DNA of 5,351 bases from NCBI GenBank assembly GCA_017515355.1, contig JAFWGD010000207.1, positions 1-5,351 of the forward strand, given 5' to 3'. The stretch is from Coriobacteriales bacterium (GTDB taxonomy: Bacteria; Actinomycetota; Coriobacteriia; Coriobacteriales; CADBOM01). Below the pieces are notes generated by a model that saw nothing but the letters and a program-made list of their open reading frames with translations, was not told where the DNA came from and searched no databases. The position numbers were made by a program, and so were the translations under genes. Positions 5,009 through 5,351 of the stretch are shown here, one piece after another. The stretch's first letter is position 1; every line of letters starts with the position of its first letter.

Positions 5009-5351
5009 TGCAGTCCTGACATCGGTCTACGATTCCGCCTCTTCGATGATCTCGAACGTCACCACCATCGACTTCCTCCTATGCTGCATCTCATCGATCG
5101 TCCTTGGCGCGGCCTGTGCGGCGATCTACATGTTCAAGCACAGCTACTCGAAGAACTTCGTGGTTACGCTCGCGCTCCTGCCGCTGATCGTCCAGCTCGT
5201 GATCATGCTGGTCAACGGCAACATCGGCGCCGGCATCGCGGTGATGGGCGTCTTCAACCTCGTGAGGTTCCGCTCGATTCCGGGCAGCGCCAAGGACATC
5301 GGCAGCGTCTTCCTGGCCATGGCGATCGGCCTTGCCACCGGCATGGAATTC
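5001..5351 (+). CDS. DUF4956 integral membrane protein (3' end outside window)
   Basis: Seen: 117 codons from ATG 5001 to the window edge, no stop reached. Hydrophobic segments lie at about residues 24-44, 53-71 and 101-116, with a glycine-rich stretch at 73-87. The signature VNGNIGAGIAVMGVFNLVRF (71-90) followed by RSIPGSAKDIG (91-101) is that of the DUF4956 family, whose members are about 200-230 residues long, so about half is missing. Family knowledge: the function is not established; these genes are commonly found next to VTC-domain genes, often with a CotH-like gene in the same cluster. Inference: it may anchor the VTC protein at the membrane or form a channel or export part for its product. 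The 8-base overlap with the upstream gene supports joint, roughly equimolar production. Family assignment is sure; role is unknown. Confidence 0.9.
   Translation, partial: MLDAVLTSVYDSASSMISNVTTIDFLLCCISSIVLGAACAAIYMFKHSYSKNFVVTLALLPLIVQLVIMLVNGNIGAGIAVMGVFNLVRFRSIPGSAKDIGSVFLAMAIGLATGMEF

Noticed and set aside
1..5351. tRNA, rRNA, CRISPR array, insertion sequence or attachment site
   Set aside because: I saw no cloverleaf-like structure, no regularly spaced long repeats, no transposase or integrase, and no terminal inverted repeats with target duplications. The window looks like ordinary chromosomal DNA.

Overview
The window is GC-rich (roughly 60% by eye), gene-dense DNA with strong AAGGAGG-type ribosome binding sites. 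It looks like an anaerobic, high-GC Gram-positive bacterium. A class Coriobacteriia relative (Eggerthella/Slackia/Olsenella type) is my best guess. It rests on the iron-sulfur old-yellow-enzyme reductase, the uracil-salvage genes and the VTC/DUF4956 pair in a GC-rich background. This is inference from gene content; no marker gene is present.

Layout, left to right. Positions 1-1153 (minus strand) hold the first 384 codons of an FMN/[4Fe-4S] ene-reductase of the 2,4-dienoyl-CoA reductase/BaiCD type, cut by the window edge. Positions 1154-1325 are a divergent intergenic region with a plausible promoter and several inverted repeats. Positions 1326-3901 form a plus-strand group: upp (uracil phosphoribosyltransferase), a strong hairpin terminator, uraA (uracil permease with an unusual acidic tail) and, 15 bases later, a 78-residue glutaredoxin-like protein. 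A 12-bp-stem hairpin closes the group at 3929-3962. Positions 3963-4090 are a leader and promoter region with a tandem 11-bp-period repeat. Positions 4091-5351 hold a VTC-domain (polyphosphate polymerase-like) gene overlapping a DUF4956 membrane-protein gene that runs off the right edge.

How the genes work together: UraA should import uracil and Upp should convert it with PRPP to UMP, giving a complete uracil salvage route. The hairpin between them suggests that permease expression depends on readthrough, because I see no good promoter between the two. The redox protein is probably co-transcribed with uraA, but its partner is unknown. The VTC and DUF4956 genes are translationally coupled and probably make a membrane-associated system. 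The least described parts are this pair, the possible response-regulator site in front of it, and the Asn substitution at the usual active-site Tyr in the reductase.
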